This document shows positions 1-9,502 of a DNA stretch of 64,000 nucleotides, in pieces. The DNA is taken from contig JAAZYV010000007.1 of the NCBI GenBank assembly GCA_014239455.1, forward strand, positions 1 through 64,000. The letters are read 5' to 3'. Below the pieces are notes generated by a model, which was not told where the DNA came from, made no database searches, and was given only the letters and a program-made list of their open reading frames with translations. Both the position numbers and the translations under genes were made by a program. Origin of the DNA: Paracoccaceae bacterium. Lineage in GTDB: Bacteria; Pseudomonadota; Alphaproteobacteria; Rhodobacterales; Rhodobacteraceae. The number at the start of each line of letters is the position of its first letter. Within the stretch, counting starts at the first letter, position 1.

Positions 1-246
1 CCATTTAAATTTGCTAATGCTCTCTTGTCAAATGATGAAAATATAGAAAATTCTCAATTTTATTCGGCTTTAAACAATGGTGAAGAAACTCAATTAAATC
101 TCCCAAAATCTGTCCCCGTATATCTAATTTATCGTACTGTTATTATTGACGATTTTGGATCAATTAATTATCGTCCAGATATCTATGGCCGCGATGCCTT
201 GTTATATATGTCATTAATTTCTTCTGGTCTTAATATCGATGTTTGA
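1..246 (+). CDS. L,D-transpeptidase (YcbB/LdtD-type), C-terminal fragment, truncated by left edge
   Basis: Frame 1 is open from base 1 (PFKFANALLSNDEN...VPVYLIYRTVIIDDFGSINYRPDIYGRDALL). The 'PVYLxYxT...DDxGxxxxRPDIYGRD' tail is typical of YcbB-family enzymes. Confidence 0.75.
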   Translation, partial: PFKFANALLSNDENIENSQFYSALNNGEETQLNLPKSVPVYLIYRTVIIDDFGSINYRPDIYGRDALLYMSLISSGLNIDV

Positions 247-283
247 AATTGTTGTCTGAAAAAACACAAAATGTGAGGTAAAT

Positions 284-1378
284 ATGATTTCTTTAGCTAA
301 GATAGCTGAAGCATTAGATTGCAAATTTCATGGTAATGGCGATCTCATATGCTCATCCCCATCTGAACCAGAAACTGCAAAAGCCGATCAATTAGCTCTC
401 GCAATTGACAATAAATATATGGAGCAACTTTTTAACACCAAAGCAAAGGTTGCTATTATTGGTAAGAATATAGACTGGCATTCCAGGGGACTTGAAGGAG
501 TAATCATAGCTGAAAATTCAAAACTTGTTCTGGCAAGAATTAATGACCTATTCAACAATCTTGAGAAGAAAAATCGAGTTATTAACACTGATTCCATTAT
601 TTCAGACGATGCTTTAATAGGATTAAATCCTTCTATCGGTTCCTATGTCACCATTGCTGAAAACGTAAAAATTGGGGACAATGCAACTATTGAAAATAGT
701 GTCTCCATAGGATCAAATGTAACGATCGGAAACAATTGTTTTATAAGATCTGGAAGCATAATCGAGAAAAATGTTTGGATAGGGAATAGTTTTATCTGCC
801 ATCAAAATGTCGTACTGGGATCAGATGGCTTCTCATTCGCACCCCATGGCGGAGAAAGTATCTTTGACCGTCTTAATAAAAATCACAAAAAAAATTTAAT
901 TAACAAAGGGTTCCAAAGGGTGGCTTCGGTCGGTGGTGTTCTAATAGGAAATGACGTAGAGATTGGGGCAAATACATGTGTCGATAAAGGAACCCTCAAA
1001 AATACAGTAATAGGCTCTGGATCCAAACTTGATAACTTGGTTCACATCGCTCATAACGTAATTGTAGGCAAAAATTGCTTGATCTGTGGACAAGTAGGAA
1101 TAGCTGGAAGCACCATAGTAGGTGACGATGTTATCATGGGAGGGCAGGTTGGAGTAGCCGACAATTTAGTTATAGGACACAGTAGCATCTTAGCTGGAAA
1201 AACCGGGGTGTCAGTTAACGTTTCACCCAATAAGTTTATGATGGGAAATCCCGCCATGGAAATGGCTAAAAATGTGCAATCCTATAAGGCATTACGGCGT
1301 CTTCCTAGGTTGCAAAAAAAAGTAACCAATCTGACCGAATTAGTTAACAAAATCTTATTACAATTGAGAAGTAAATGA
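284..1378 (+). CDS. lpxD: UDP-3-O-(3-hydroxyacyl)glucosamine N-acyltransferase LpxD
   Basis: Left-handed beta-helix hexapeptide repeats; catalytic '[12 protein letters not shown]' and 'GSDGFSFAP' motifs; LpxD N-terminal domain. Confidence 0.93.
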   Translation: MISLAKIAEALDCKFHGNGDLICSSPSEPETAKADQLALAIDNKYMEQLFNTKAKVAIIGKNIDWHSRGLEGVIIAENSKLVLARINDLFNNLEKKNRVINTDSIISDDALIGLNPSIGSYVTIAENVKIGDNATIENSVSIGSNVTIGNNCFIRSGSIIEKNVWIGNSFICHQNVVLGSDGFSFAPHGGESIFDRLNKNHKKNLINKGFQRVASVGGVLIGNDVEIGANTCVDKGTLKNTVIGSGSKLDNLVHIAHNVIVGKNCLICGQVGIAGSTIVGDDVIMGGQVGVADNLVIGHSSILAGKTGVSVNVSPNKFMMGNPAMEMAKNVQSYKALRRLPRLQKKVTNLTELVNKILLQLRSK

Positions 1379-1414
1379 ACTAGCAAATACTATGGGACTA
1401 GGTTAATAAAACTC

Positions 1415-1693
1415 ATGGCAAGAAATGTAAAAGAAATGATCATAAAGATTCTGGCAGAGCAGGCGCTTCTTACTCCTAAAGATGTTTCTGAGAATTCAAG
1501 CCTAGAGTCTATGGGGATTGACTCGTTAGGACTTGTAGAAATTATCTTTTCCATAGAGGAGGCTTTTAATATCACAATTCCATTCAATGCTAATGACCCT
1601 AACAATACTTCCTTCGATATTAGTAGCGTCGAATCTATCGTAAAAGCAGTCGAGCATATAATTGATGAATCAGCTAAAAGAAATAACGCATGA
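1415..1693 (+). CDS. acyl carrier protein (specialised ACP)
   Basis: Phosphopantetheine site 'MGIDSLGLVEIIFSIEEAFNI'; 92 aa; 4-bp overlap with the following ketosynthase. Confidence 0.85.
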   Translation: MARNVKEMIIKILAEQALLTPKDVSENSSLESMGIDSLGLVEIIFSIEEAFNITIPFNANDPNNTSFDISSVESIVKAVEHIIDESAKRNNA

Positions 1694-2901
1694 ACCGCGT
1701 CGTCATCACGGGGCTTGGGGCAATAAGCTCTCTCGGACTAAACATTGAAGAAATTTTTGACTCTTTGAAAGAAGGTCGATGCGGTATAGGGCCACTAAAA
1801 TTTCTTAATTCTGAAAGACTTTCTGTTCAGATAGGTGGGCAAATACATAACTACAAACCAGAGAAATACTTTTCCAAACAAGAAACTGCCCTATATGACA
1901 AGTTTACTCAATTTGCTTTAATTGCCGCTCAACAGGCAATTTCTTCTTGCGGGATCGAAATAACTGAAAAGAATACTAGCGATGTGGGTGTAATCCTTGG
2001 GACTGCAGGTGGTGGTCTTCAAACACAAGATGAAAATTATCGCGAAGTTTATGAATCAGGTAAAAATCGAGTCCATCCTTTGATCGTACCCAAATTGATG
2101 AATAATGCCGCTGCTAGTCATGTATCTATTAAATATAACGCCCAAGGCCCATGCTTCACCATCGCTTCAGCTTGTTCTTCCTCAAATCATGCCATGGGCC
2201 AAGCACTGAACTTAATTAGAAAAGGTGATATAAAAACTGCCATAACCGGTGGTTCAGAGAGCATGTTATGTTTTGGTGGAATAAAAGCATGGGAAGGTCT
2301 CAGAATTATGTCCAAAGAATCTTGCCGCCCATTTTGTGCCACTAGAGATGGCATGGTACAAGGGGAAGGAGCCGCAATTTTTATTTTTGAAGAATACGAG
2401 CATGCAAAGAGTCGTGGTGCTACTATTTTTGCAGAAGTAATAGGTTTTTCTATGTCTTCCGATGCAATGGATATCGTTAACCCTAGCAAGGAAGGTGCAG
2501 CACGCGCCATAGCAGGTGCTTTAACTGATGCTAAGTTAAACCCTGAAGATATAGACTATATAAATGCACATGGCACCGGCACCATCGCTAATGATAAAAC
2601 AGAATGTGCTGCCATACGACATGCTTTTAAAGCTCATGCTAAAAACGTCATGATATCTTCAACAAAATCCATGCACGGTCATTTGATTGGAGGTACGGGC
2701 GCTTTAGAGTTAGTATCTTGCATACTTGCTATAAATGAAAGTATTATTCCACCAACAATCAACTATAAACAAAGAGATCCAGATTGTGATCTAGATGTAG
2801 TTCCTAATATTGCTCGAGATCATTCAGTTGACTTAACTCTATCAAATTCTTTTGCTTTTGGTGGACTAAATGCGGTGTTAGCACTTAAAAAGTTAACTTG
2901 A
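1690..2901 (+). CDS. beta-ketoacyl-ACP synthase (KAS II/FabF-like)
   Basis: Catalytic Cys 'TIASACSSSNHAMG', His 'NAHGTGTIANDKTE', Lys/His 'STKSMHGHLIGGTGALE'. Confidence 0.92.
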   Translation: MNRVVITGLGAISSLGLNIEEIFDSLKEGRCGIGPLKFLNSERLSVQIGGQIHNYKPEKYFSKQETALYDKFTQFALIAAQQAISSCGIEITEKNTSDVGVILGTAGGGLQTQDENYREVYESGKNRVHPLIVPKLMNNAAASHVSIKYNAQGPCFTIASACSSSNHAMGQALNLIRKGDIKTAITGGSESMLCFGGIKAWEGLRIMSKESCRPFCATRDGMVQGEGAAIFIFEEYEHAKSRGATIFAEVIGFSMSSDAMDIVNPSKEGAARAIAGALTDAKLNPEDIDYINAHGTGTIANDKTECAAIRHAFKAHAKNVMISSTKSMHGHLIGGTGALELVSCILAINESIIPPTINYKQRDPDCDLDVVPNIARDHSVDLTLSNSFAFGGLNAVLALKKLT

Positions 2902-3465
2902 ACCCTTTGGCTTTAATTCTTCATAGATCCGAACAAACTGATCTAGATCTAAATCGACAATATATATTGAATTTGGCTCCCTTATGTCAATGATTTGTAT
3001 AGTAAGATTAGCTCCCTGTTTCAGCAAGTCTATACCTTTATCAGTCATTCCAAATTGAGAAGTGCATCCTAGTTGATCACAATATAAAAACTGTTCTGTA
3101 AACGGTTCATTAGAATCGACTGCAAAAGATAACCCACCAAGTAGAAGTGGAACACTTGATTCAAAAGGTATAAAAAAGGTAATTAATGAATCTGCAGGAT
3201 TTTCAGCAGTATTTATGAGCCGTTCTAAGATAAATCTTGCTGCTTTCCTTCCTTGAACATCTAGAGCAAATTGGACGGCAACGCAGTGATCAACATCTTT
3301 CTTACAAACCTGCAACCAATTACCAAACTCTTTTCTAATTTCTTCATTTGAATTTGTGGATAAGTCTTGCAGTTGTTCCTGGGCGGTGGCCAAAGGAAGG
3401 TTAAGAATTAATGAATTTATCAGAAGAAAAAAAAAGATCCCAAACCTATGCCAGATATTATTCAT
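2893..3465 (-). CDS. invasion-associated locus B (IalB) family protein, signal peptide
   Basis: 'FGNWLQVCKK...CVAVQFALDVQGRKAARFILER' IalB-like; hydrophobic N-terminus; convergent 9-bp 3' overlap with the ketosynthase. Confidence 0.8.
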   Translation of the reverse strand: MNNIWHRFGIFFFLLINSLILNLPLATAQEQLQDLSTNSNEEIRKEFGNWLQVCKKDVDHCVAVQFALDVQGRKAARFILERLINTAENPADSLITFFIPFESSVPLLLGGLSFAVDSNEPFTEQFLYCDQLGCTSQFGMTDKGIDLLKQGANLTIQIIDIREPNSIYIVDLDLDQFVRIYEELKPKGSS

Positions 3466-3514
3466 ATTAATATCACCTCAATTAATCTAATGGTTAGCTG
3501 TATATATAAACTTT

Positions 3515-4822
3515 TCAGTCAAGTTGGACTAGTTTTATCTTAACAATTTTATTTTTCTCTTTTTCTAATATTTCGAATCTGAAACCATAGAAATTGAATA
3601 CTTGCCCCACTACAGGTATTAATTGTGCTTCATGTATTACTAAACCAGCGATGGTATTTGCTTCATTATCAGGAAGGGACCAATCATAAGCTCTATTTAA
3701 ATCTCGTATACTCATTCCACCATCAACAATGACATTTCCATCTGAGGTTCCAACCATTTGGTCTATATCCACATCATGTTCATCTGTAATCTCGCCAATG
3801 ATCTCCTCAATTATGTCTTCTAATGTTATTAGGCCACGCAAATCACCGTATTCATCAACCACAAGAGCAAAATGAGCTTTTCGTTTTAGAAATTGCCTCA
3901 TTTGAAGATCTAGCGTGGTGGTTTCTGGAATGAAATAAGGTTTCATAGCCACTTTCATTATGTCAAATGTATCAATATCAAGCTTCTTTCGGCCAGTAGA
4001 AGAAATAGTGCTAGTTTTACGAAGTAAATCTTTTGCATGTAGGACTCCAACTACATTTTCTTGATTATTTTTAAATATTGGAATTCTTGTGTATGGGGAT
4101 TTCAAACATTTCTGCAAAATTTTCTTTGGGTTATCATCCGCATCAACCATTTCAATTTGACTTCTATGAAGCATAATTTCTTCCACGGCCCGATCAGGAA
4201 GGTCCAAAACTCCTAGTAACCTGTCACGAGCGTCCTTTTTCACAGCTCCTTCAGAATGGTGAAGAGCTATGGCTCCGGCAATTTCTTCTAGAGCTAACAC
4301 CTGCTTGTTTGGATCAATCTTCAGGCCTGTTAAACTTAAAATTATTTGTACTATTTTCCTTACAAAATGTATGACCGGCGAAAAGAAATAAATAAAAAAA
4401 GCAATTAATGGCGCTACTCTCCTGGCAGCTGACTCAGGGTTATTGATAGCATAGGTTTTAGGCAAAAGCTCTGCAAAAATTAATATTAACATAGTCATTA
4501 TTATGGTAGCATATGCTATTCCTTTTTCACCAAAAATTGAAACAAATATTGTCGTTGCCAAAGAGGTTGCAAATATGTTTACAACATTATTTCCAAGTAA
4601 GATTGTACCAATTAAGCTTTCATTATCCGTTGTAATTTCTAAGGCTTTTTTTGCACCCTTAGATCCCCTATCGGTCATATTTCTTAATCTTGCTCTGCTA
4701 GAAGCAGTAAGTGCAGTTTCTGATCCTGAAAAGAAAGCAGATAAAATTAGAAGAAAAAATATTCCAATTAACCCACCCCAGCCAGAAAAAATGTAATTTG
4801 TTTCCCAATTTGCAATAAGCAT
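3515..4822 (-). CDS. hemolysin C/CorC-family (CNNM/DUF21 + CBS + CorC_HlyC) membrane protein
   Basis: N-terminal 'FFLLILSAFFSGSETALTASSRARL', CBS pair, 'FALVVDEYGDLRGLITLEDIIEEIIGEI'. Confidence 0.9.
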   Translation of the reverse strand: MLIANWETNYIFSGWGGLIGIFFLLILSAFFSGSETALTASSRARLRNMTDRGSKGAKKALEITTDNESLIGTILLGNNVVNIFATSLATTIFVSIFGEKGIAYATIIMTMLILIFAELLPKTYAINNPESAARRVAPLIAFFIYFFSPVIHFVRKIVQIILSLTGLKIDPNKQVLALEEIAGAIALHHSEGAVKKDARDRLLGVLDLPDRAVEEIMLHRSQIEMVDADDNPKKILQKCLKSPYTRIPIFKNNQENVVGVLHAKDLLRKTSTISSTGRKKLDIDTFDIMKVAMKPYFIPETTTLDLQMRQFLKRKAHFALVVDEYGDLRGLITLEDIIEEIIGEITDEHDVDIDQMVGTSDGNVIVDGGMSIRDLNRAYDWSLPDNEANTIAGLVIHEAQLIPVVGQVFNFYGFRFEILEKEKNKIVKIKLVQLD

Positions 4823-4832
4823 TTTTTTTCCT

Positions 4833-4856
4833 TAAAATTAAAATTAAAATTAAAAT
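4833..4856. repeat. tandem hexanucleotide repeat (TAAAAT)x4 in the xerD/corC intergenic gap
   Basis: Read directly: taaaattaaaattaaaattaaaat, abutting the xerD stop codon. Confidence 0.95.
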
Positions 4857-5777
4857 TTAGATCTTATTTTCATTCTTTGCTAGAGGATGATTATTCATTA
4901 CCAATGCCTTTTTTTGATCTTCTAAAACATGCGTGTAAATTTGTGTACTTGAAATATCAGAATGGCCTAAAAGGCTTTGAATAACCCTAAGGTCAGCACC
5001 ATTGGCCAGCAAATGGGTAGCAAATGCATGTCTTATGACATGGGGAGATACCTTCACATTATCAAGTCCTGCATGTTTGGCTATACGTTTTATGATACAA
5101 AAAAATTGTTCTCTATTTAAGAATCCTTTTCTCGTCTTTGCGGGAAATAAGAAATTTTTTGAATTATTAGATATTTTCATTTCTTTCCTAAATGACAACC
5201 AATTCTTGACTGCTACTTTTGCCGAATTAGACAATGGTACAAGTCTTTCTTTTCTCCCTTTACCCTTAACGAAAATTAAATCAGAATTACCCGTCACAGC
5301 ATTCAATGGTAAGGACACTAACTCAGTTACACGTATACCAGTCGCATATAGGAGCTCAATTAATGCCGTATTTCTAACATTCTTAGCTAAAGAATTTTCT
5401 GCTTTCTTAGCTGATTCAATCAAACAATTAACTTGTTCAATGGATAATGTCTCAGGTAAATTTTGAACAAACTTTGGTTGTTTGATTTTAGAACTTGGAT
5501 TTTTAGAAATCCAATTCTCACGGAAAGCAAACCGGAAAAGATGTTTGAGGCTAGACAACTTTCTTGCCACCGATCTATTTGACATCTTAGATTCACTTAA
5601 AACTTGCATATAATCCTGAAAATGTTCTTCGTGAATGTCTTCCATTTTATCAACACTCATGAACTCAAAAAAATTGATCAGGTCATGCTTATACGCCACC
5701 AATGTATTTGGAGTAAGGTTTCTTTCTGCCAAAAGTGCCTCGAGAAAAATCGATATTTGCTTATTTATAAGCATCAA
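4857..5777 (-). CDS. xerD: site-specific tyrosine recombinase XerD
   Basis: 'ELLYATGIRVTELVSL' and 'VSPHVIRHAFATHLLANGADLRVIQSLLGHSDISSTQIYTHV' (R..HxxR..Y). Confidence 0.92.
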   Translation of the reverse strand: MMLINKQISIFLEALLAERNLTPNTLVAYKHDLINFFEFMSVDKMEDIHEEHFQDYMQVLSESKMSNRSVARKLSSLKHLFRFAFRENWISKNPSSKIKQPKFVQNLPETLSIEQVNCLIESAKKAENSLAKNVRNTALIELLYATGIRVTELVSLPLNAVTGNSDLIFVKGKGRKERLVPLSNSAKVAVKNWLSFRKEMKISNNSKNFLFPAKTRKGFLNREQFFCIIKRIAKHAGLDNVKVSPHVIRHAFATHLLANGADLRVIQSLLGHSDISSTQIYTHVLEDQKKALVMNNHPLAKNENKI

Positions 5778-7438
5778 TAATAATGTACCGCATTACGAAA
5801 ATATTCCATTATCAATATTTCTGTCGCTATAATTCTAAAATCCTCTAACAGACCCATCCTAACCAAAAATGCCAATCCGGTTTGCAAATCTAACATATTA
5901 GACTGTTGTCCCGATGAAATAAGAGACAAAGCTTTAAACAATAAAGCACCATTTCTATGCAACGCTAATGAACTTTTCATTTGTTCAGACAAAATTCTAT
6001 CATTAGGGAATCTGCCAATACTTGCCTCTAAAACAACTCTATCTAAGAGGGTCAGTTCATATTCTTCAATGTTATCAAAATGCTGTAAAAAAAGTTTATT
6101 AGATTTTTCTTCATTTTCTTCCCAACCAATTTTTTCACTTGCTAGATAAAATGCAGTTTTAACGTTGGAGTTCTTGATAACGTCCGTTCTGACATTAAAT
6201 AAGTCCTCTCCAGATAGTAAAACTAGGGCTGCAATCATCTCCTCATACTTCCAAGAACCTCGATTTAGTTCAATATTTTGGATCTTTTTCCCATATACTT
6301 TTGCAAATTGAGCTAACAAATGAACTTGCATAAACTCTTGAACAGCAAGTGACAAATTTCTCAACAACTCCAACTGTTCCGATTCTTCCATGCTAAATTC
6401 TTGATCTAATTCTTGAACTAGCTTCACACGTGCCCATACACCACCGGAAGTAGAGGGGCGTTTAATTTTATAATTGGAAAAAAGAATAGTAGGATTTAAA
6501 GCGCCTGATTTAACAAATTCTTCTGAAGCGCTAATTCTTGTGCGTAAACTCTTGCTACGACTTAAATTAGTGTATAGGAAACCAAGCGGTAATTCATTAT
6601 CTGGGGGTCGAATCCCGGAAAAATCACAAAGATAAACTACAACCGGCAATCCCTCTAAACAAATTTCTTCACTCTTTATTTCTAATTCTGCTTCGTGATC
6701 AAGATAATTGATGAGCAAACGCTCAAGGTTCTCATCGATATCACCAATGCTCGAATAAGTTGCTAATGCCAAAGCAGCTGCATTCCAATCTCCACTTCTA
6801 GCAAGACAAATAATCTTGTGTGTTAGAAACTCTTTCTCACTAGGTCTCTCTAATATCATATTACAAAATTCATCCACCCGTTTTGTCAAAAAAGCAATAT
6901 TGGACCAGAGATCCAAAAGTTTCGTATCCGAAATAGGATTAGCACTTTCTATCAATTCTTCAGCTTCATCTAGAGCTCCCATCGTAATTAATTTCAAAAT
7001 ACGCGCCCTCAAAAATGCTTGTCCAGAAAAATCAGATTTAGTGTCAGTTATTGGCGGATCAGCTTCGACTAAGAGTACTCTTTTTAAAAGACGGTTTAAA
7101 TAAAATAGCTCTGATCTAGGTATCTGTTGTACTGCATCAGCTATCTGTGTTTCGTTCTCGCCACTCCAGATGTTGATTGACAACCCTAATCTCTCTCCTC
7201 CAAACAGTCCAATAGAGTTCTTACTAACCCCTGGCAAATGATTTAATGATATTTCAGGGTTTTTATCCTGATAATCTCCACTTTTCTCATTTGACAAAGT
7301 AAAAAATTCAGGTGGGTCATTAATTTTGTCGGCCAGCCAATCAATAGCTGTCATAGGCTCAGTATTGGAAGCACTCACGGACACAGGAAACCCTAGAATT
7401 AGTCCGAAAAAAATATAAAAAATAACATTATTGATCAT
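5774..7438 (-). CDS. hypothetical exported protein, 554 aa
   Basis: Long ORF with N-terminal signal-like segment (MINNVIFYIFFGLILGFPVSVSASN); stop overlaps the xerD start. Confidence 0.75.
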   Translation of the reverse strand: MINNVIFYIFFGLILGFPVSVSASNTEPMTAIDWLADKINDPPEFFTLSNEKSGDYQDKNPEISLNHLPGVSKNSIGLFGGERLGLSINIWSGENETQIADAVQQIPRSELFYLNRLLKRVLLVEADPPITDTKSDFSGQAFLRARILKLITMGALDEAEELIESANPISDTKLLDLWSNIAFLTKRVDEFCNMILERPSEKEFLTHKIICLARSGDWNAAALALATYSSIGDIDENLERLLINYLDHEAELEIKSEEICLEGLPVVVYLCDFSGIRPPDNELPLGFLYTNLSRSKSLRTRISASEEFVKSGALNPTILFSNYKIKRPSTSGGVWARVKLVQELDQEFSMEESEQLELLRNLSLAVQEFMQVHLLAQFAKVYGKKIQNIELNRGSWKYEEMIAALVLLSGEDLFNVRTDVIKNSNVKTAFYLASEKIGWEENEEKSNKLFLQHFDNIEEYELTLLDRVVLEASIGRFPNDRILSEQMKSSLALHRNGALLFKALSLISSGQQSNMLDLQTGLAFLVRMGLLEDFRIIATEILIMEYFRNAVHYY

Positions 7439-7565
7439 ATTCTATTGGGACTGGTATGATAGAAATTTCTGTTACCGGCTCCACCTCAAAGATGAGTGCA
7501 TGAGTTGTTAAGATAATTGCCACAATTACCAGAATTAGAGAAAAAAATTTAAATAATTTCCACAT
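7428..7565 (-). CDS. small single-pass membrane protein, 45 aa (not in ORF track)
   Basis: MWKLFKFFSLILVIVAIILTTHALIFEVEPVTEISIIPVPIEYDQ*; overlaps the start of the downstream 554-aa ORF by 11 bp. Confidence 0.55.
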   Translation of the reverse strand: MWKLFKFFSLILVIVAIILTTHALIFEVEPVTEISIIPVPIEYDQ

Positions 7566-7751
7566 TTTTAAGTTTTTATTGTTTATACTGAACTAAATTT
7601 AAGGATAACCTAAATACACATAAGTCTTTTATCGGGCAATACCCATAGAAGTAAATATGATTTTATCAGATGATTCAGATCAAAAACAACCCCTAGTTTT
7701 CGATAGGCATAAAATGTACAACTATATCAATTAAGAGTTTATAATTAACCC

Positions 7752-8285
7752 GTGTACAAAATAAAAAAAATGTTAGTGCTAGTTGGCCTCATGGGTGCAG
7801 GTAAAACTTCTATTGGAAAAAAACTTGCGGAAAGTTTAAAGGTAGGATTCCTCGATGCTGACCATGAAATAGAATTAGCAGCTGGTATGAGCATTGTTGA
7901 AATTTTTGATAAATTTGGTGAAAACTACTTCCGGAAAGGGGAATGTAAGGTAATCAAGAGATTAATTAAGTTAGAACCTCAGATCTTAGCCACAGGGGGG
8001 GGGGCATTTCTCTCTCAAGAAATACGTGATATAATAAACTTACATGGTGTATCCATTTGGTTAAAAGCGGATCTAGAAACTCTTTGGGAAAGGGTATCTG
8101 GGAATAGTAACAGGCCATTATTGAATGAATTAAACCCAAAGTTGGCGTTAGAACAGCTAATTGAGACAAGATATCCTGTCTACAATGAAGCTGACATAAC
8201 TATACAAAGCACAGAACATATTTCTCACGCTACTATGGTTAGGAAAATATTACATGAATTAAAGAAAAAACATATCATTTATTAG
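7752..8285 (+). CDS. aroK: shikimate kinase
   Basis: P-loop 'GLMGAGKTSIGKKLA', 'DADHEIE', 'ATGGGAF'. Confidence 0.95.
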   Translation: MYKIKKMLVLVGLMGAGKTSIGKKLAESLKVGFLDADHEIELAAGMSIVEIFDKFGENYFRKGECKVIKRLIKLEPQILATGGGAFLSQEIRDIINLHGVSIWLKADLETLWERVSGNSNRPLLNELNPKLALEQLIETRYPVYNEADITIQSTEHISHATMVRKILHELKKKHIIY

Positions 8286-8291
8286 AATTCA

Positions 8292-9422
8292 ATGAGAGTA
8301 AATACAAATGATGGCAAAATGAAAAATATCAAAGTCGCTACTAAAACATGCTCATATGAGATACTGATTGGAAGAAATATCTTGGAACATATATCTTTAT
8401 TTCTTAATCAGCACAATGGGATCAAATCTATAAGCATAGTTACTGAAGACCGAGTTGCTAAATACCATCTAACTAATCTTCTTAAAATCTTGAAACAAAA
8501 TAAACTCAGCCCCAATATCTTAGTAATAAGACCAGGTGAAAGTGCAAAAAGTTGGAGCAATATTAAAAAGGTTACTGAATGGCTGATAAGCAAAAAAGTT
8601 GAACGACGTGATTTTATAATTGGCTTAGGCGGTGGTGTCATTGGTGATTTAGTTGGATTCTCTGCTTCGATAGCTCTACGCGGTATAAGAGTAATCCATG
8701 TGCCCACCAGCCTTCTAGCACAAGTAGATAGCGCTATTGGGGGGAAGACCAGTATTAATTCCATTCATGGAAAAAATCTTATAGGAACATTCCATCAACC
8801 TGCCTTTGTTTTATCAGACGTCTCAATGTTAAGAACATTACGCAAGCGTGACTTTCGGTCAGGCTATGGTGAGGTGGTTAAATATGCCCTTATTAAAGAT
8901 GCGAATTTCTTTGATTGGCTTGAGAAACAAGATTTTTCAAACCTCCAAAGGAATGAAGAGAAATTGACCTATATCGTAGAAGTTTCAAGCCAAATTAAAT
9001 CAATGATAGTCGAAAAAGATGAAACAGAGCAGGGGATTAGAGCTCTTTTAAATTTTGGTCACACATTTGGACACGCCTTAGAAGCAGCAACGGGTTATTC
9101 TGATAGATTACTGCATGGGGAAGCAGTAGCACTAGGTTCCTGCCTAGCACTAAATCTCAGCAACAAACTAAATTTGATCGATCAAGAACAGATATTAAGA
9201 ATAGAAAAACATTTCGTCTCAAGTGGTTTTAAAACAAAAATAAAGCAATTGCCCGGAGAAAATATTGATTTGAATTTATTAATGAATTTAATATATCAAG
9301 ACAAAAAGGTCACGTCCAACCAATTAAATTTGGTACTACTTAACAAGATAGGAGAAGGCATTCTAGTAAAAGATGTAGATCCAGAAAATGTTAAGAATGT
9401 CTTACTAGAATCATTAAAATAA
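8292..9422 (+). CDS. aroB: 3-dehydroquinate synthase
   Basis: 'GGGVIGDLVGFSASIALRGIRVIHVPTSLLAQVDSAIGGKTSIN', 'LNFGHTFGHALE'. May start at the internal Met (8319). Confidence 0.95.
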   Translation: MRVNTNDGKMKNIKVATKTCSYEILIGRNILEHISLFLNQHNGIKSISIVTEDRVAKYHLTNLLKILKQNKLSPNILVIRPGESAKSWSNIKKVTEWLISKKVERRDFIIGLGGGVIGDLVGFSASIALRGIRVIHVPTSLLAQVDSAIGGKTSINSIHGKNLIGTFHQPAFVLSDVSMLRTLRKRDFRSGYGEVVKYALIKDANFFDWLEKQDFSNLQRNEEKLTYIVEVSSQIKSMIVEKDETEQGIRALLNFGHTFGHALEAATGYSDRLLHGEAVALGSCLALNLSNKLNLIDQEQILRIEKHFVSSGFKTKIKQLPGENIDLNLLMNLIYQDKKVTSNQLNLVLLNKIGEGILVKDVDPENVKNVLLESLK

Positions 9423-9502
9423 TCACAAGTTATTGAATCCACTGCATTTACAATTATTTATCAAAGACAAAGAAGTTGCAATATAGTAATGAAGGGGAAG
9501 AA

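Noticed and set aside
5002-5466. 154-aa plus-strand ORF antisense to xerD
   Set aside because: Shadow ORF of a clearly real gene on the opposite strand; composition mirrors the XerD codons.
6600-6618. T-arm-like sequence ggggtcgaatcccgg suggesting a tRNA
   Set aside because: No cloverleaf around it; it lies within the 554-aa coding sequence and encodes part of GIRPPD.
7657-7734. 25-codon ORF MILSDDSDQKQPLVFDRHKMYNYIN upstream of aroK
   Set aside because: Too short, no hydrophobic or conserved feature, no clear ribosome-binding site.
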